Source: UBA5239 sp040391785 (lineage in GTDB: Bacteria > Verrucomicrobiota > Lentisphaeria > Victivallales > Victivallaceae). Taken from it: a DNA stretch of 64,000 nt. Under the pieces are notes generated by a model, which was given only the letters and a program-made list of their open reading frames with translations, did no database searches and was not told where the DNA came from. This document shows, piece by piece, positions 8,205 to 16,369 of this stretch. The translations under genes and the position numbers were made by a program. The stretch is taken from positions 1 through 64,000 of the forward strand of contig JBEBXH010000007.1 in the NCBI GenBank assembly GCA_040391785.1. Reading direction: 5' to 3'. Position 1 is the first letter of the stretch. Each line of letters begins with the position of its first letter.

Positions 8205-9334
8205 TTTTTCACCTCCTTTAATTTCCAGACCATGACTTCCCAGGGCTTCATGAAGCCTTCCAGATGAATCCGGTTGTTTGCGATGGATGCTTTGACCTGA
8301 CGGGTCGAGCCCCAGGGTTCCAGTTCGTACTCGGCAGCGAGAACATCTCCCATCCAGCGGTTGAGGCGCTGCTGAACCGGCCAGTCATTGACTGTCACCA
8401 GAAATTGACCTCCGTCGCGGCCTTCAAACAATGCCGCATAAAAATTGCTGTCGCGCATCCAGGTAAGAACCCTGGCCTCCCGGGAATTTTTCAACAAATC
8501 GGTAAACCGGCGGAACTCCTGAAGCATAGGGCGCATTTCCTCGAAATACGGCATATTTTTATCCCGGTATACATCATAATAACAATACCAGAATACGCCG
8601 GTCGTATTGCCCATGGTCAGTGTCGAATAAAAGAAATACCGCAATTCTTCGGCATTCGGATAGCGGCAGTCCGCCGGATCGACCTGCGTTTTGACCGGAT
8701 AACCGCGCCAGTTCATAAACTGCGGCACGGCAATGACCGGCCTGTTGTAAGCGGTAAGCCGGGATAGATGCGTGGAGAACTGGTACAAGGGAGCTTCCGG
8801 AAACGGTTCGTTTCGAATCGGATAAATATCGCCCATCAGGATGTCGGCATGGCTGGTGAAGTCACGCCAGTCCCGGGACGGCATCAGGCACAGTGACGTG
8901 GGCGTATTGGGATCTTCCTCTTTGACCATGGCGTAGACTTCCAGCAGTTGTTTCTGCAATTTCGCGCCGCTGGGCTCATCGTATAAATACCACAAGCCGA
9001 TTGCCGGATGCCCTTTGAATTTGCGTACCGTTTCGCGGATTTTCTCCAGATAATCCGGGCGTTTGTAAAGCCCGTAAGCGGAATGAGAATTCAAGTTGAA
9101 CATAACCTTCATGCCGTGTTTTTGAGCCAGGTCCAGCCTTTTGCGCATCAAGGCTTCGCCTTCCGGGGTATAAGCGTTTTTGTAGCTGAAAATATAATTG
9201 ATGCCAAGCGATTTCAGCAGTTCATAGTCTTCCTCGCGGCCGGGTTCAACCGTATAGAACCCATGAATGAAATCCGCGGCCCCGGAACTGCCAATCAGGA
9301 AGATCAATAATATTGCGGCAATAAAATTTTTCAT
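8201..9334 (-). CDS. Secreted clan-A-like glycoside hydrolase, paralogue
   Basis: A 377-residue protein with a signal peptide (MKNFIAAILLIFLIGSSGA). It has the same fold and ending as the following gene: AIGLWYLYDEPSG (putative acid/base Glu), RPVIAVPQFMNWRGYP, CRYPNAEELRYFFYS and the final KPWEVMVWKLKE. The nucleophile Glu usual on strand 7 was not identified with confidence. The two paralogues are co-translated (ATGA overlap) and sit directly after a pseudopilin, so they probably act together on one glycan outside the cytoplasm. Confidence 0.7.
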   Translation of the reverse strand: MKNFIAAILLIFLIGSSGAADFIHGFYTVEPGREEDYELLKSLGINYIFSYKNAYTPEGEALMRKRLDLAQKHGMKVMFNLNSHSAYGLYKRPDYLEKIRETVRKFKGHPAIGLWYLYDEPSGAKLQKQLLEVYAMVKEEDPNTPTSLCLMPSRDWRDFTSHADILMGDIYPIRNEPFPEAPLYQFSTHLSRLTAYNRPVIAVPQFMNWRGYPVKTQVDPADCRYPNAEELRYFFYSTLTMGNTTGVFWYCYYDVYRDKNMPYFEEMRPMLQEFRRFTDLLKNSREARVLTWMRDSNFYAALFEGRDGGQFLVTVNDWPVQQRLNRWMGDVLAAEYELEPWGSTRQVKASIANNRIHLEGFMKPWEVMVWKLKEVKK

Positions 9335-9354
9335 ATTCTGTTATTCTTCTTTGA

Positions 9355-10047
9355 TTAAGGGGTTACAACTGCCAGATTTGACAGTTTGACCGTTTCGAAT
9401 TTATAAGTGGCCGTGCTATGGCCGAACCAGAAGTATTTCTGCCCGGCAAAGTCATTTCGCAACAGGAAGCTGGCGTGTCCATCCAGAAATGAGTATGGAG
9501 CTGAATTACCGTGCCGCAGAAAAGGAATTCCGCTGTTTGCTGTCAGGTAATAAAGAAACATGGTGGGTTTGTCACTGCCCGGATTTTTGTTGGAGCCGTC
9601 ACCCATGATCATTTTTTCCGACGGATTCTTCAGGGTTTTTGTATTGCGGTAAATCCGGTCGTCGCTGGTATGGTCGGTGGCTACTACGGAATAAGTAACA
9701 TAGCGTGTCACTTTGTAGGTATTGCCGGGACAGAAAAGGATTGGATTGTTAAAGCCGTTGCCGTCGACCGGCAGGATATATTTCCCCTCGACCATGGCGC
9801 CGAACAACGTTTTTTGTATGAGCGTGGCGTCTTCGGTATACGCGAGCGCCGGGTATATGCCATTGGAATCATCCAGGTATACGTGAAGCAGCAGTGCCAG
9901 GTTCTTGATATTACTCATGCATTTGCTGGCTTTGGCTTTTTCCCTGGCTTTGTTCAACGCCGGCAATAGCATTGCCGCCAGTATCGCTATGATCGCTATA
10001 ACCACCAGCAGTTCTATAAGTGTGAATTTTTTACTCCGCCAATTCAT
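9355..10047 (-). CDS. Pseudopilin-like protein (H-X9-DG type)
   Basis: A 230-residue protein with the class III leader MNWRSKKFTLIELLVVIAII and ALNKAREKAKASKCMSN immediately after the helix. RHGNSAPYSFLDGHASF fits H-X9-DG exactly. A clear AAGGAG lies just upstream of the start. It sits between the ROK-like regulator and the two glycosidases, all leftward with short gaps, so it is the second gene of that operon. It should be exported and processed by a prepilin peptidase encoded elsewhere. Confidence 0.88.
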   Translation of the reverse strand: MNWRSKKFTLIELLVVIAIIAILAAMLLPALNKAREKAKASKCMSNIKNLALLLHVYLDDSNGIYPALAYTEDATLIQKTLFGAMVEGKYILPVDGNGFNNPILFCPGNTYKVTRYVTYSVVATDHTSDDRIYRNTKTLKNPSEKMIMGDGSNKNPGSDKPTMFLYYLTANSGIPFLRHGNSAPYSFLDGHASFLLRNDFAGQKYFWFGHSTATYKFETVKLSNLAVVTP

Positions 10048-10069
10048 AAGGACTCCTTTTGTTTTATGC

Positions 10070-11164
10070 TCAATCGGTTAAAAATTTGTACAGGAAATTG
10101 CCGTATATCATTTGAACCGCCAGGTCGCAGCTGCTCTTCAGGTAATCCGTTGGCGAGAATTCCTTCAGTGATTCAATCGGAAAACCGCTCAGTTCCGGGT
10201 CTTCGGCGGTGAGCTTCAATAAATTTTTCATGGTATTCGGCGTTACATTGATCAGAAATATTTTATCCAGCGAGTAATGCTGCTTCAGCCGCTTGATCCC
10301 TGCGCTGAGCTTTACCGCTTCCAGTACGGACACCTCCTGCGCCGCTTTATCGTCCGTGTAAACCGCCAGGCGGTAATCGTAAGCTGTTTTGATCGATGAA
10401 CCGTCAAATTGCGCCGCGATCTCCCTGTGCGTGAAAATTCCTTCCAGCAATTGCTTATCCACACTGTTGATCCGCTCCCGGTACTCCTGCGGCATGCCAT
10501 TCAGCATCAACCCCAGGTATATCCGGTCGGACGGATTGATCAGGCCCAGGTTGAGAGCCCGTCCGTTGTATTCGGCATGCAGCATGCTGTGCGAGCGGAA
10601 AACCGAAAGCAGCATGGCGTTGCAGGCGTCCAGCTTCCGGATCGGCACCTGATATTGTTGCTCCAGCCGACGGGCGAGCGATTGGAAAAATATCTTCTCC
10701 TGTACCGTGGTTTCATAAGGATGAAAAACCATACCGAGACCGGCCAGCCGGTAAGTCTTATTGGAGTCAAGCGCTTTTTTGACGGCTTCACAGATCGCTT
10801 CCAGCTGACCCGAAACATCATTTCCCATATCCAGTTCAAACCTCTCCAGATACATTGGATTGATTCCAACGTCGCTGATCATGAAATAAAGCATGGTTTT
10901 CCACTGATATACCCCGAGAAACATAATGCCTTCATTGGTAGATAGATAATATTTCTCTGGCCTTCCCTGGCCATTGACCACATTCTGACAGGTGATGATG
11001 CCCAATTTTTCCAATTCATCGGTATAGGAATCGACCGTTCGCGGATTCAGTTTGGCCAGCCGGATCAACTCCTGCCGCGATATCCGGTTGTCTTCCTTGC
11101 CGCCGAGTATCAGGCGGCGGATCAGGCTGCGATTTATCTGGTTCTTTTTTTGCGCTTTTATCAT
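10070..11164 (-). CDS. ROK-like transcriptional regulator with N-terminal winged helix
   Basis: The start is set at the second Met (11162-11164), because the promoter -10 box (11189-11194) overlaps the longest-ORF start at 11197, which would lie upstream of the transcription start. AGGA precedes it by 8 nt. Residues ~5-70 form a winged helix (RISRQELIRLAKLNPRTVDSY, then a GRPEKYYLS wing), followed by a ~290-residue domain of ROK/NagC type. The ROK zinc cluster and ATP-binding glycines are not obvious, so it is probably a sensor without kinase activity. It heads the pseudopilin-glycosidase operon. Confidence 0.7.
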   Translation of the reverse strand: MIKAQKKNQINRSLIRRLILGGKEDNRISRQELIRLAKLNPRTVDSYTDELEKLGIITCQNVVNGQGRPEKYYLSTNEGIMFLGVYQWKTMLYFMISDVGINPMYLERFELDMGNDVSGQLEAICEAVKKALDSNKTYRLAGLGMVFHPYETTVQEKIFFQSLARRLEQQYQVPIRKLDACNAMLLSVFRSHSMLHAEYNGRALNLGLINPSDRIYLGLMLNGMPQEYRERINSVDKQLLEGIFTHREIAAQFDGSSIKTAYDYRLAVYTDDKAAQEVSVLEAVKLSAGIKRLKQHYSLDKIFLINVTPNTMKNLLKLTAEDPELSGFPIESLKEFSPTDYLKSSCDLAVQMIYGNFLYKFLTD

Positions 11165-11188
11165 ACAAAAATTCCTGTTACAGGAACT

Positions 11189-11216
11189 ATTATACATGAT
11201 GGAGTGAAAATATCAA
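11189..11216 (-). promoter_or_regulatory. Promoter of the ROK-like regulator operon, with inverted repeat
   Basis: On the minus strand TTGATA (11211-11216) and TATAAT (11189-11194) are 16 bp apart. Inverted arms AACTATT (11185-11191) and AATAGTT (11215-11221) bracket both boxes and could be an operator for autoregulation. The promoter fixes the gene start downstream, at 11164. Confidence 0.7.
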
Positions 11217-11379
11217 TAGTTAAAATGTAAAAATATTAAATAAAATTCAAAACTAAATCAAATCATGTATATTAATTATTATTTAAATGTATTATAGATC
11301 ATTAAATTGGTTGGCAGATGAGAATTCTTATTAAATTCATTCCGGAGCGAATTTTTCGCTGAAATCGCGTTTTGGGGTA

Positions 11380-11426
11380 TTGACTAAATTCTAATTGGCG
11401 TTATAATATATAGTGTAAATTCTAAT
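11380..11426 (+). promoter_or_regulatory. IclR operon promoter with paired direct repeats
   Basis: TTGACT (11380-11385) and TATAAT (11402-11407) are 16 bp apart, preceded by GGGGTA. The 11-bp sequence TAAATTCTAAT occurs twice in direct orientation, 11385-11395 and 11416-11426, 31 bp apart (about three helical turns), one copy in the spacer and one at the expected transcript start. This placement fits a repressor site for the adjacent IclR protein. Confidence 0.7.
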
Positions 11427-11447
11427 ATATGGAATTTGTGGAGATTT

Positions 11448-12215
11448 ATGAACAATACATTACAGAACGGATTCATGATCCTGGAATACCTCTCGAAGGA
11501 CGCCGAGGAGTGTTCGGTAAAAGAGCTGGCGGAGCACTTCGCGTTGCCGAACAGCCACGTCTGCCGCCTGCTCAAAACCTTGACCGAGACCGGTTACGTG
11601 GAGCAGATTCCCGGCAGCCGCAAGTACCGGGTCAGCCTCAAGATTCTGACACTCTCGCATGCGCGGCTGTTGAAACTGAAGCTTCGCAACATCGCCCGTT
11701 CTTATATGCAGCAGCTGGTGCGCGAATTGAAGCGCCCGGTCTTTCTGACCTCGAATTATGACGGTTATTCGCTGATCATCGGCACGGAGTACCCGGAGCA
11801 CTTCACCGGTGACGCCGGACTGGTGATCGGGCAGGTCCATCCGGTCAACCGTTCAGCCTGCGGCAAAATCTGCGCCGCTTATACTCCGGAAGAACACCTT
11901 GAAGAATTGTTCGAAGGGTGCGACTGGAGCGCCGCCACCCCGAAATCGATCACTTCACCGGAGGCGTTCAAAAAGGAATTGAAACAGATTCGCGAACGCG
12001 GTTATTCCCGGATGGAAGGGGAAAGCAACCGCAACGTAGGCGCCGTGGGTGCGCCGATCTTCAACGCCTCCAGGCAGCTGGCCGGAGCCATCGGTGTGAT
12101 CATGCCGGAAAACGCCGACGACTGGACCCCGGAAACATGGGAAAAATTCACTTCAAAAACCAAAAAGTGCGGCGAGTCGATCTCATTCGCGCTCGGCTTA
12201 CCTCTCGACAATTAA
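11448..12215 (+). CDS. IclR-family transcriptional regulator
   Basis: A 255-residue protein starting MNNTLQNGFMILEYLSK; the start at 11448 follows GTGGAG. The N-terminal winged helix (ECSVKELAEHFALPNSHVCRLLKTLTETGYVEQ, residues ~25-60) and the effector domain (HPVNRSACGKICAAYTPEEH, SRMEGESNRNVGAVGAPIF) are typical of IclR proteins, which usually sense small organic acids or sugars. It is the first gene before three tandem iron-sulfur proteins and probably controls them and itself through the direct repeats in the promoter. The effector is unknown. Confidence 0.92.
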   Translation: MNNTLQNGFMILEYLSKDAEECSVKELAEHFALPNSHVCRLLKTLTETGYVEQIPGSRKYRVSLKILTLSHARLLKLKLRNIARSYMQQLVRELKRPVFLTSNYDGYSLIIGTEYPEHFTGDAGLVIGQVHPVNRSACGKICAAYTPEEHLEELFEGCDWSAATPKSITSPEAFKKELKQIRERGYSRMEGESNRNVGAVGAPIFNASRQLAGAIGVIMPENADDWTPETWEKFTSKTKKCGESISFALGLPLDN

Positions 12216-12244
12216 TCAATCGATAATTAGAAAAACAAACATCG

Positions 12245-12303
12245 CGGCGGCACGTTGCCGCACGCGGTCCAGCGGCGGAACGCTGGTCGCCTACAGGGCG
12301 AAA
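12245..12303 (-). repeat. Structured intergenic repeat, copy 1 (triple hairpin)
   Basis: Read on the minus strand it begins TTTCGCCCTGTAGGCGACCA and forms three consecutive hairpins: CGCC/GGCG, CCAGCG/CGCTGG and GCGGC/GCCGC. The second copy is at 25411-25475. In the second stem, A-T in one copy is replaced by G-C in the other, a compensatory change suggesting that the RNA or DNA structure is kept. It lies between the IclR gene and the first iron-sulfur gene, so it would fall inside their transcript. Confidence 0.65.
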
Positions 12304-12339
12304 AAAGAAATTGCTTTCAAAACCTGAGGGAAAAGGAAA

Positions 12340-13113
12340 ATGAACGCATCGCAAATCAAACAGTTGGCGAAGGAATTCGGCGCGGACCTCGTCGGCATCG
12401 CCCCGGTCGAACGGCTGGCGCAACTGCCGCCGGAGAGCAACCCGAGAACCCTGGCACCGAACACCAAGTCGGTCATCGTCGTGGGACACCGCATCATGCG
12501 CGGTACTCTGCGCGGCGTTGAGGAAGGCACGAACTTTGGTTCAACTTATAGTTGTTATGGCTTCAATTGGATGGAAGACCAGTTCCTGACCCGGACGGTT
12601 TACAACCTCACCTGCCGCCTGGAAGACGAGGGAATCGAGTCCGTACCGGTCATGTCTTACAGGAAAGCGGGTGAGGGGTTTGTGCCCGATTACATGGCCA
12701 TGGGCAAGGCCGCCGGACTCGGCGATGTCGGCAAGGGCGGATTTTTCCTGACGCCGCAGTATGGGCACCGCCAGCGCCTGGCCTCGATCTTCGTCGATAT
12801 CGAACTGGACGGCGACGACGTACAGGAGCTCAATCTCTGCGACGGCTGCCGTGCCTGCATCGAAATCTGTCCGCTGAAGGCTTTTGGCGCTGACGACAAG
12901 CTCGATTTGAACATCTGCAAAGAGTGCAAAAACGGTGCATTTGCGCCCCCGGACCGTTCGGACACGGTCGACCGTTACGCCGCGATCTGCGGGCGTACCT
13001 GCATGGTGGCGCTGGAAAACAAAATCGGCAACCGGTTCGAAAATAAATTCCGCAAGCGCAGCTTGTGGAGCATCGGGCGCGAAACGGAAGCAGTATTGCA
13101 GGAGAAGAAATAA
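12340..13113 (+). CDS. 4Fe-4S protein of the QueG/reductive-dehalogenase-like fold, paralogue 1
   Basis: A 257-residue cytoplasmic protein preceded by AAGGAAA. The N-terminal IKQLAKEFGADLVGIAPVERL and VIVVGHRIMRGTLRG match the corrinoid/Fe-S reductase fold shared by epoxyqueuosine reductases and reductive dehalogenases. A ferredoxin motif CDGCRACIEICP (~residue 167) is followed by NICKECKNG and ICGRTC, enough cysteines for two clusters. No Tat signal or obvious cobalamin motif is present. It is too short and too divergent to be QueG. It is likely an electron carrier or reductase subunit working with the next two proteins; the substrate is unknown. Confidence 0.7.
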   Translation: MNASQIKQLAKEFGADLVGIAPVERLAQLPPESNPRTLAPNTKSVIVVGHRIMRGTLRGVEEGTNFGSTYSCYGFNWMEDQFLTRTVYNLTCRLEDEGIESVPVMSYRKAGEGFVPDYMAMGKAAGLGDVGKGGFFLTPQYGHRQRLASIFVDIELDGDDVQELNLCDGCRACIEICPLKAFGADDKLDLNICKECKNGAFAPPDRSDTVDRYAAICGRTCMVALENKIGNRFENKFRKRSLWSIGRETEAVLQEKK

Positions 13114-13890
13114 ATGAATACGCAAGAATTAAAACAGGCGGCGAAAAATTTCGGCGCGGACCTGATCGGCGTGGCTCCGGTGGAACGGCTGGCGCATCTG
13201 GCCCCCGAGCACAACCCGCTGTCGATTTTTCCGCAGGCGAAAAGTCTGATCGTGGTCGGACGGCGGATTCCGCGCGGCGCCCTGCGCGGTTTGGAGCAGA
13301 GCCCGGAAATGAAGGGCACGTTTGACCACTTCGGGCTGATGTCGCTGGAGGACAATTACCTCGCCAAGACGACCTACGATGTCTGCATCTGGATCGAGGT
13401 GCAGGGCTTTGAAGCGGTACCGATGTTCGGTTACGACGTGGAGGAGACGGTCAAGTACCCGCTGGCGTGCCCGGTGTCGCCGGACAAACCGGCCCCGAAC
13501 GTCTATGTCGACTGGCGCTTGGCGGCGCAGGCTGCCGGGCTGGGCGAAATCGGCGTCAACGGCCTTTTCCTGACCCCCAAATACGGTACCCGGCAGCGCA
13601 TTGCCATGCTGCTGAGTGACTTCGAATTCGAGGCCGATCCGGTGGTGTCGCCGGGGTTCTGCGCGAATTGCCGCGCCTGCATCGAAGCGTGTCCGTATCA
13701 GGCACTCAAGGAAAACAGCCGCGACAACGACGTCTGCCGCAAATGTAAATTCGGTGCGATTCAGACCAATTTCGGCCGTTTCGAAACCGTGGACCGCGTG
13801 GGTGCGCCCTGCGGACGCGGCTGCCTCGCTTCGCTCGAGGGGCGCGGCTTGCTCAAACAAAAACTCAACCGGCCATTCCGGCAAGCATAA
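13114..13890 (+). CDS. 4Fe-4S protein, QueG/reductive-dehalogenase-like, paralogue 2
   Basis: A 258-residue protein starting directly after the stop of paralogue 1, with AGGAG inside the upstream gene. It has the same plan: LKQAAKNFGADLIGVAPVERL, VVGRRIPRGALRG, then CANCRACIEACPYQAL, DVCRKCKFG and PCGRGC. The cysteine spacing is conserved with paralogue 1, although the chains have clearly diverged, suggesting that both cluster sets are functional and the two proteins are not redundant. It may form a heteromer with its neighbours; that is inference from tight coupling and similarity. Confidence 0.7.
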   Translation: MNTQELKQAAKNFGADLIGVAPVERLAHLAPEHNPLSIFPQAKSLIVVGRRIPRGALRGLEQSPEMKGTFDHFGLMSLEDNYLAKTTYDVCIWIEVQGFEAVPMFGYDVEETVKYPLACPVSPDKPAPNVYVDWRLAAQAAGLGEIGVNGLFLTPKYGTRQRIAMLLSDFEFEADPVVSPGFCANCRACIEACPYQALKENSRDNDVCRKCKFGAIQTNFGRFETVDRVGAPCGRGCLASLEGRGLLKQKLNRPFRQA

Positions 13891-13905
13891 ATACAGGTGA
13901 TAACC

Positions 13906-15039
13906 ATGACTAAATTAACCTCGCAAATGATCAAAGACCTGGCCCGCAGGCTCGGTGCCGGCGGCGGCGGCGTGGAAGTCGTCGGAGTCGCCAACATCGA
14001 GCGCTTCGCGGAGGCCCCGGAGCGCATGCATCCGAAAAATATTTTCCCGGACTGCAAATCGGTCATCTCCATCGTCCAGCCGATTCCGCGCAGCACTTAC
14101 CGCGGCATTACCGAAGGCACCTACTGGCCGAATTATACCTATTACTCTTATAACCGCCTGAACACGCTGTTCCGGCCGATGGTGACCTACGAACTGGCGC
14201 GTTTCATCGAGGACCACGGGTTCGAAGCCGTGCCGGTTTATCCGGGTGTGCCGGAGATGTATCCGCAGAACCCCAAACCGATGGCCCCCGGCCGCCCCGT
14301 GCCGGAGATCAACCTGAACATCCGTATCGCCGCCATGGCCTGCGGACTCGGCGAAATCGGCTGGTCCAAGGTGTTCATCCATCCGGTGTTCGGCCCCCGC
14401 GTGCGCATCGGCAATATCCTGACCGACGCCGAGCTGGAGCCGGATGCGATCATCGAGCCGAAAACACTCTGCAAGCGCTGTATGAAATGCGTCAAAGACT
14501 GCCCCGGCAACGCCATCCCGAAACAGGGCGAAACGCCCTCGATCAAGATTCACATCGATGGTCGTGAATACGAGTGGGGCGACGTCCACATGGGGCGCTG
14601 TACCGCTACCCATCACGGCATCAACTACAAGGCTTCGCCGTTCATGAAACGCTATTTCCCCGGCTTCAATCTCGACGTTACGCAGACCAATATGTCCGAG
14701 GAACTGGCTTACAAGATCGGTTACACCTTCGCCGGTGCAAATTGGGGATGCCGGAGTACGGAATTTCCCAGCAACTACGTGAATCCGTATTACAAACAGA
14801 TCATCACCCATACCGGTTATTTCGCCGTCTGCGGTGCCAAGGGCTGCATCCGCGCCTGCATGGAGTTCCAGGAAAAGACCAAAAACATCGGGCAGGATAA
14901 GTTCAATACTCCGGTGTTCCCCGGCCCGAAATGGGAACTCGATCCGCCGGAAAAGGACCAGACCGGCGGCATGGTTGAAAAGAAATCGCTGCAGGAGCTT
15001 TTCCAAACCCCGGACGTCAACGCCGGCGGCTGGAAATAA
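13906..15039 (+). CDS. 4Fe-4S protein, QueG/reductive-dehalogenase-like, long paralogue 3
   Basis: The ATG at 13906 is preferred over GTG 13897, because AGGTGA sits 5 nt ahead of it. The 377-residue product keeps the common fold (LTSQMIKDLARRLGAG, VVGVANIERFAE, PIPRSTYRG) and a ferredoxin motif CKRCMKCVKDCPGNAIP (~residue 190). It adds a ~150-residue C-terminal region with more cysteines (GRCTATHHG, NWGCRST, CGAKGCIRACMEF). This makes it the likely catalytic member of the trio. A Rho-independent terminator follows at 15093-15125. Reductive dehalogenases of known function are longer and Tat-exported, so that activity should not be assumed. Confidence 0.7.
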   Translation: MTKLTSQMIKDLARRLGAGGGGVEVVGVANIERFAEAPERMHPKNIFPDCKSVISIVQPIPRSTYRGITEGTYWPNYTYYSYNRLNTLFRPMVTYELARFIEDHGFEAVPVYPGVPEMYPQNPKPMAPGRPVPEINLNIRIAAMACGLGEIGWSKVFIHPVFGPRVRIGNILTDAELEPDAIIEPKTLCKRCMKCVKDCPGNAIPKQGETPSIKIHIDGREYEWGDVHMGRCTATHHGINYKASPFMKRYFPGFNLDVTQTNMSEELAYKIGYTFAGANWGCRSTEFPSNYVNPYYKQIITHTGYFAVCGAKGCIRACMEFQEKTKNIGQDKFNTPVFPGPKWELDPPEKDQTGGMVEKKSLQELFQTPDVNAGGWK

Positions 15040-15092
15040 CAGGGAATTTTTAACTGCAAAACAAAAAACGACAAAAAAATAAGCAGAATTAC

Positions 15093-15125
15093 ATAGGCGG
15101 CCAACATTGACCGCCTATCTTTTTT
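15093..15125 (+). terminator. Rho-independent terminator of the IclR/Fe-S operon
   Basis: An 8-bp stem ATAGGCGG/CCGCCTAT (15093-15100 and 15111-15118) with a 10-nt loop, followed by CTTTTTT. It lies 54 bp after the last Fe-S gene and upstream of the LacI promoter. Confidence 0.88.
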
Positions 15126-15193
15126 CGTGTCTTTCCATAATATTTGTGGATTAAAGTTGATTAAAAAAATTCTTGAAAAAAGATAAAGGGGTA

Positions 15194-15241
15194 TTGACTT
15201 TCGAACCGGTTCGATGTATAATAATTGTCGAACCGGTTCGA
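15194..15241 (+). promoter_or_regulatory. Promoter with two perfect LacI-type operators (TCGAACCGGTTCGA)
   Basis: TTGACT (15194-15199) and TATAAT (15217-15222) with a 17-bp spacer. A 14-bp perfect palindrome TCGAACCGGTTCGA fills the spacer (15201-15214) and recurs just past the -10 (15228-15241); centres are 27 bp apart. The central CpG and symmetry are typical of LacI/PurR sites, so the adjacent LacI protein probably represses itself and the downstream pseudopilin. Confidence 0.88.
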
Positions 15242-15275
15242 GAAGATGTTATGAACTTATATTAATCTGTGAGAT

Positions 15276-16355
15276 ATGAACGAACAAACCGTAAAAACCA
15301 GAATGACCATCAAGGACATCGCACGTATCGCAGGGGTGGCCAAATCGACGGTTTCCGAGGTCATCAACAATGACCCGAAATCGCGCGTCAGCCCCAAGAC
15401 GTTCGAGAAGGTCCAGAAGATCATCCGGCAGTATAATTATACGCCGCTGCCAATGGCGCAGGCGCTGAATACCAACCGGACGCGGCACCTCGGTTTCCTG
15501 GTTTCGTCGACCGCCATGCTGGGGTTGGCAAACAGTTATTTTTCGCCGATTCTGGCGGGGATCGAGGCGGCTTGTTCGGAACGCGATTACCGCTGTACCG
15601 TCAGCCGTTACGATTTGTCGTCGGTGCGGGATTTCGTGATGCCCGCCAAGCTCAAGCACCGCAGTATTGACGCACTGTTCATTGCCGGCCGGATCGAAGC
15701 CACGCTGGATGAGCTTACCGATCAGGGAATACCCATTACGATTATCGGTTCCACCGATGATCCGCACTGTTTTCGGATCAGCAACGATATGATTCGTTCT
15801 TACGAGGCGATGTTCAAGTATCTGGCGGAGCTTGGCCACCGCCGGATTCTGATCCCGTATTTCGAGCAGGACGAGCGGAAGGAAATCCTCGCCGGGCTGG
15901 AATTCTACCATTCGCAGGGCAATCCGGAACTTGAGATTGGCCTGACCGATGCTCATCAGGACCAAGGGGATTTTTATCGCGGGATGGCGCTGGTGGATAC
16001 CGCGTTGAATGATCCGGCGTTCAGGGATTGCACCGCGCTGCTGAGCAATGATCAGATTTGCTGCGGCTTCATGCAGGAGTTCCTGTACCGGGGTTACTGC
16101 TGTCCGGAGGATTACAGCATCATGTCGACCAGCGAATCGCAGAATTGCCAATGGAACGCGATTCCGCTTACCTCCCGCAATTCCTGTCAGTTCGAGCATG
16201 GCTACGCCTCGGCAAATCTGATCATCGATTTGCTCGAAGGATTGAAAAACGAGGGCGAGGTCCGGCAAAAAATGCAGGAATGGTATCGCCCGAATGAATT
16301 GATTATCCGTCGTTCGACCGGTCCGGCCAGGCGGAAAAAATTACCCATCAAATAA
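15276..16355 (+). CDS. LacI-family transcriptional regulator A
   Basis: A 359-residue protein. The N-terminal helix-turn-helix is MTIKDIARIAGVAKSTVSEV, with a hinge region around PMAQALN, then a periplasmic-binding-like effector domain (LGFLVSSTAMLGLANSYFSP, LAELGHRRILIP). The Cys-rich stretch QICCGFMQEFLYRGYCC is shared with its neighbour at 17195. The first recognition-helix residue is Lys where regulator B has Ala, and their operators differ at the core. It is followed 14 bp later by a pseudopilin but by no enzyme gene, so its target beyond these two genes is open. Confidence 0.93.
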   Translation: MNEQTVKTRMTIKDIARIAGVAKSTVSEVINNDPKSRVSPKTFEKVQKIIRQYNYTPLPMAQALNTNRTRHLGFLVSSTAMLGLANSYFSPILAGIEAACSERDYRCTVSRYDLSSVRDFVMPAKLKHRSIDALFIAGRIEATLDELTDQGIPITIIGSTDDPHCFRISNDMIRSYEAMFKYLAELGHRRILIPYFEQDERKEILAGLEFYHSQGNPELEIGLTDAHQDQGDFYRGMALVDTALNDPAFRDCTALLSNDQICCGFMQEFLYRGYCCPEDYSIMSTSESQNCQWNAIPLTSRNSCQFEHGYASANLIIDLLEGLKNEGEVRQKMQEWYRPNELIIRRSTGPARRKKLPIK

Positions 16356-16369
16356 AATAAAGGAAACCG

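Noticed and set aside
13906..15039. Reductive dehalogenase annotation
   Set aside because: The fold and ferredoxin motifs are compatible, but there is no Tat signal, no membrane-anchor partner and the length and cysteine pattern differ; called only as like this family.
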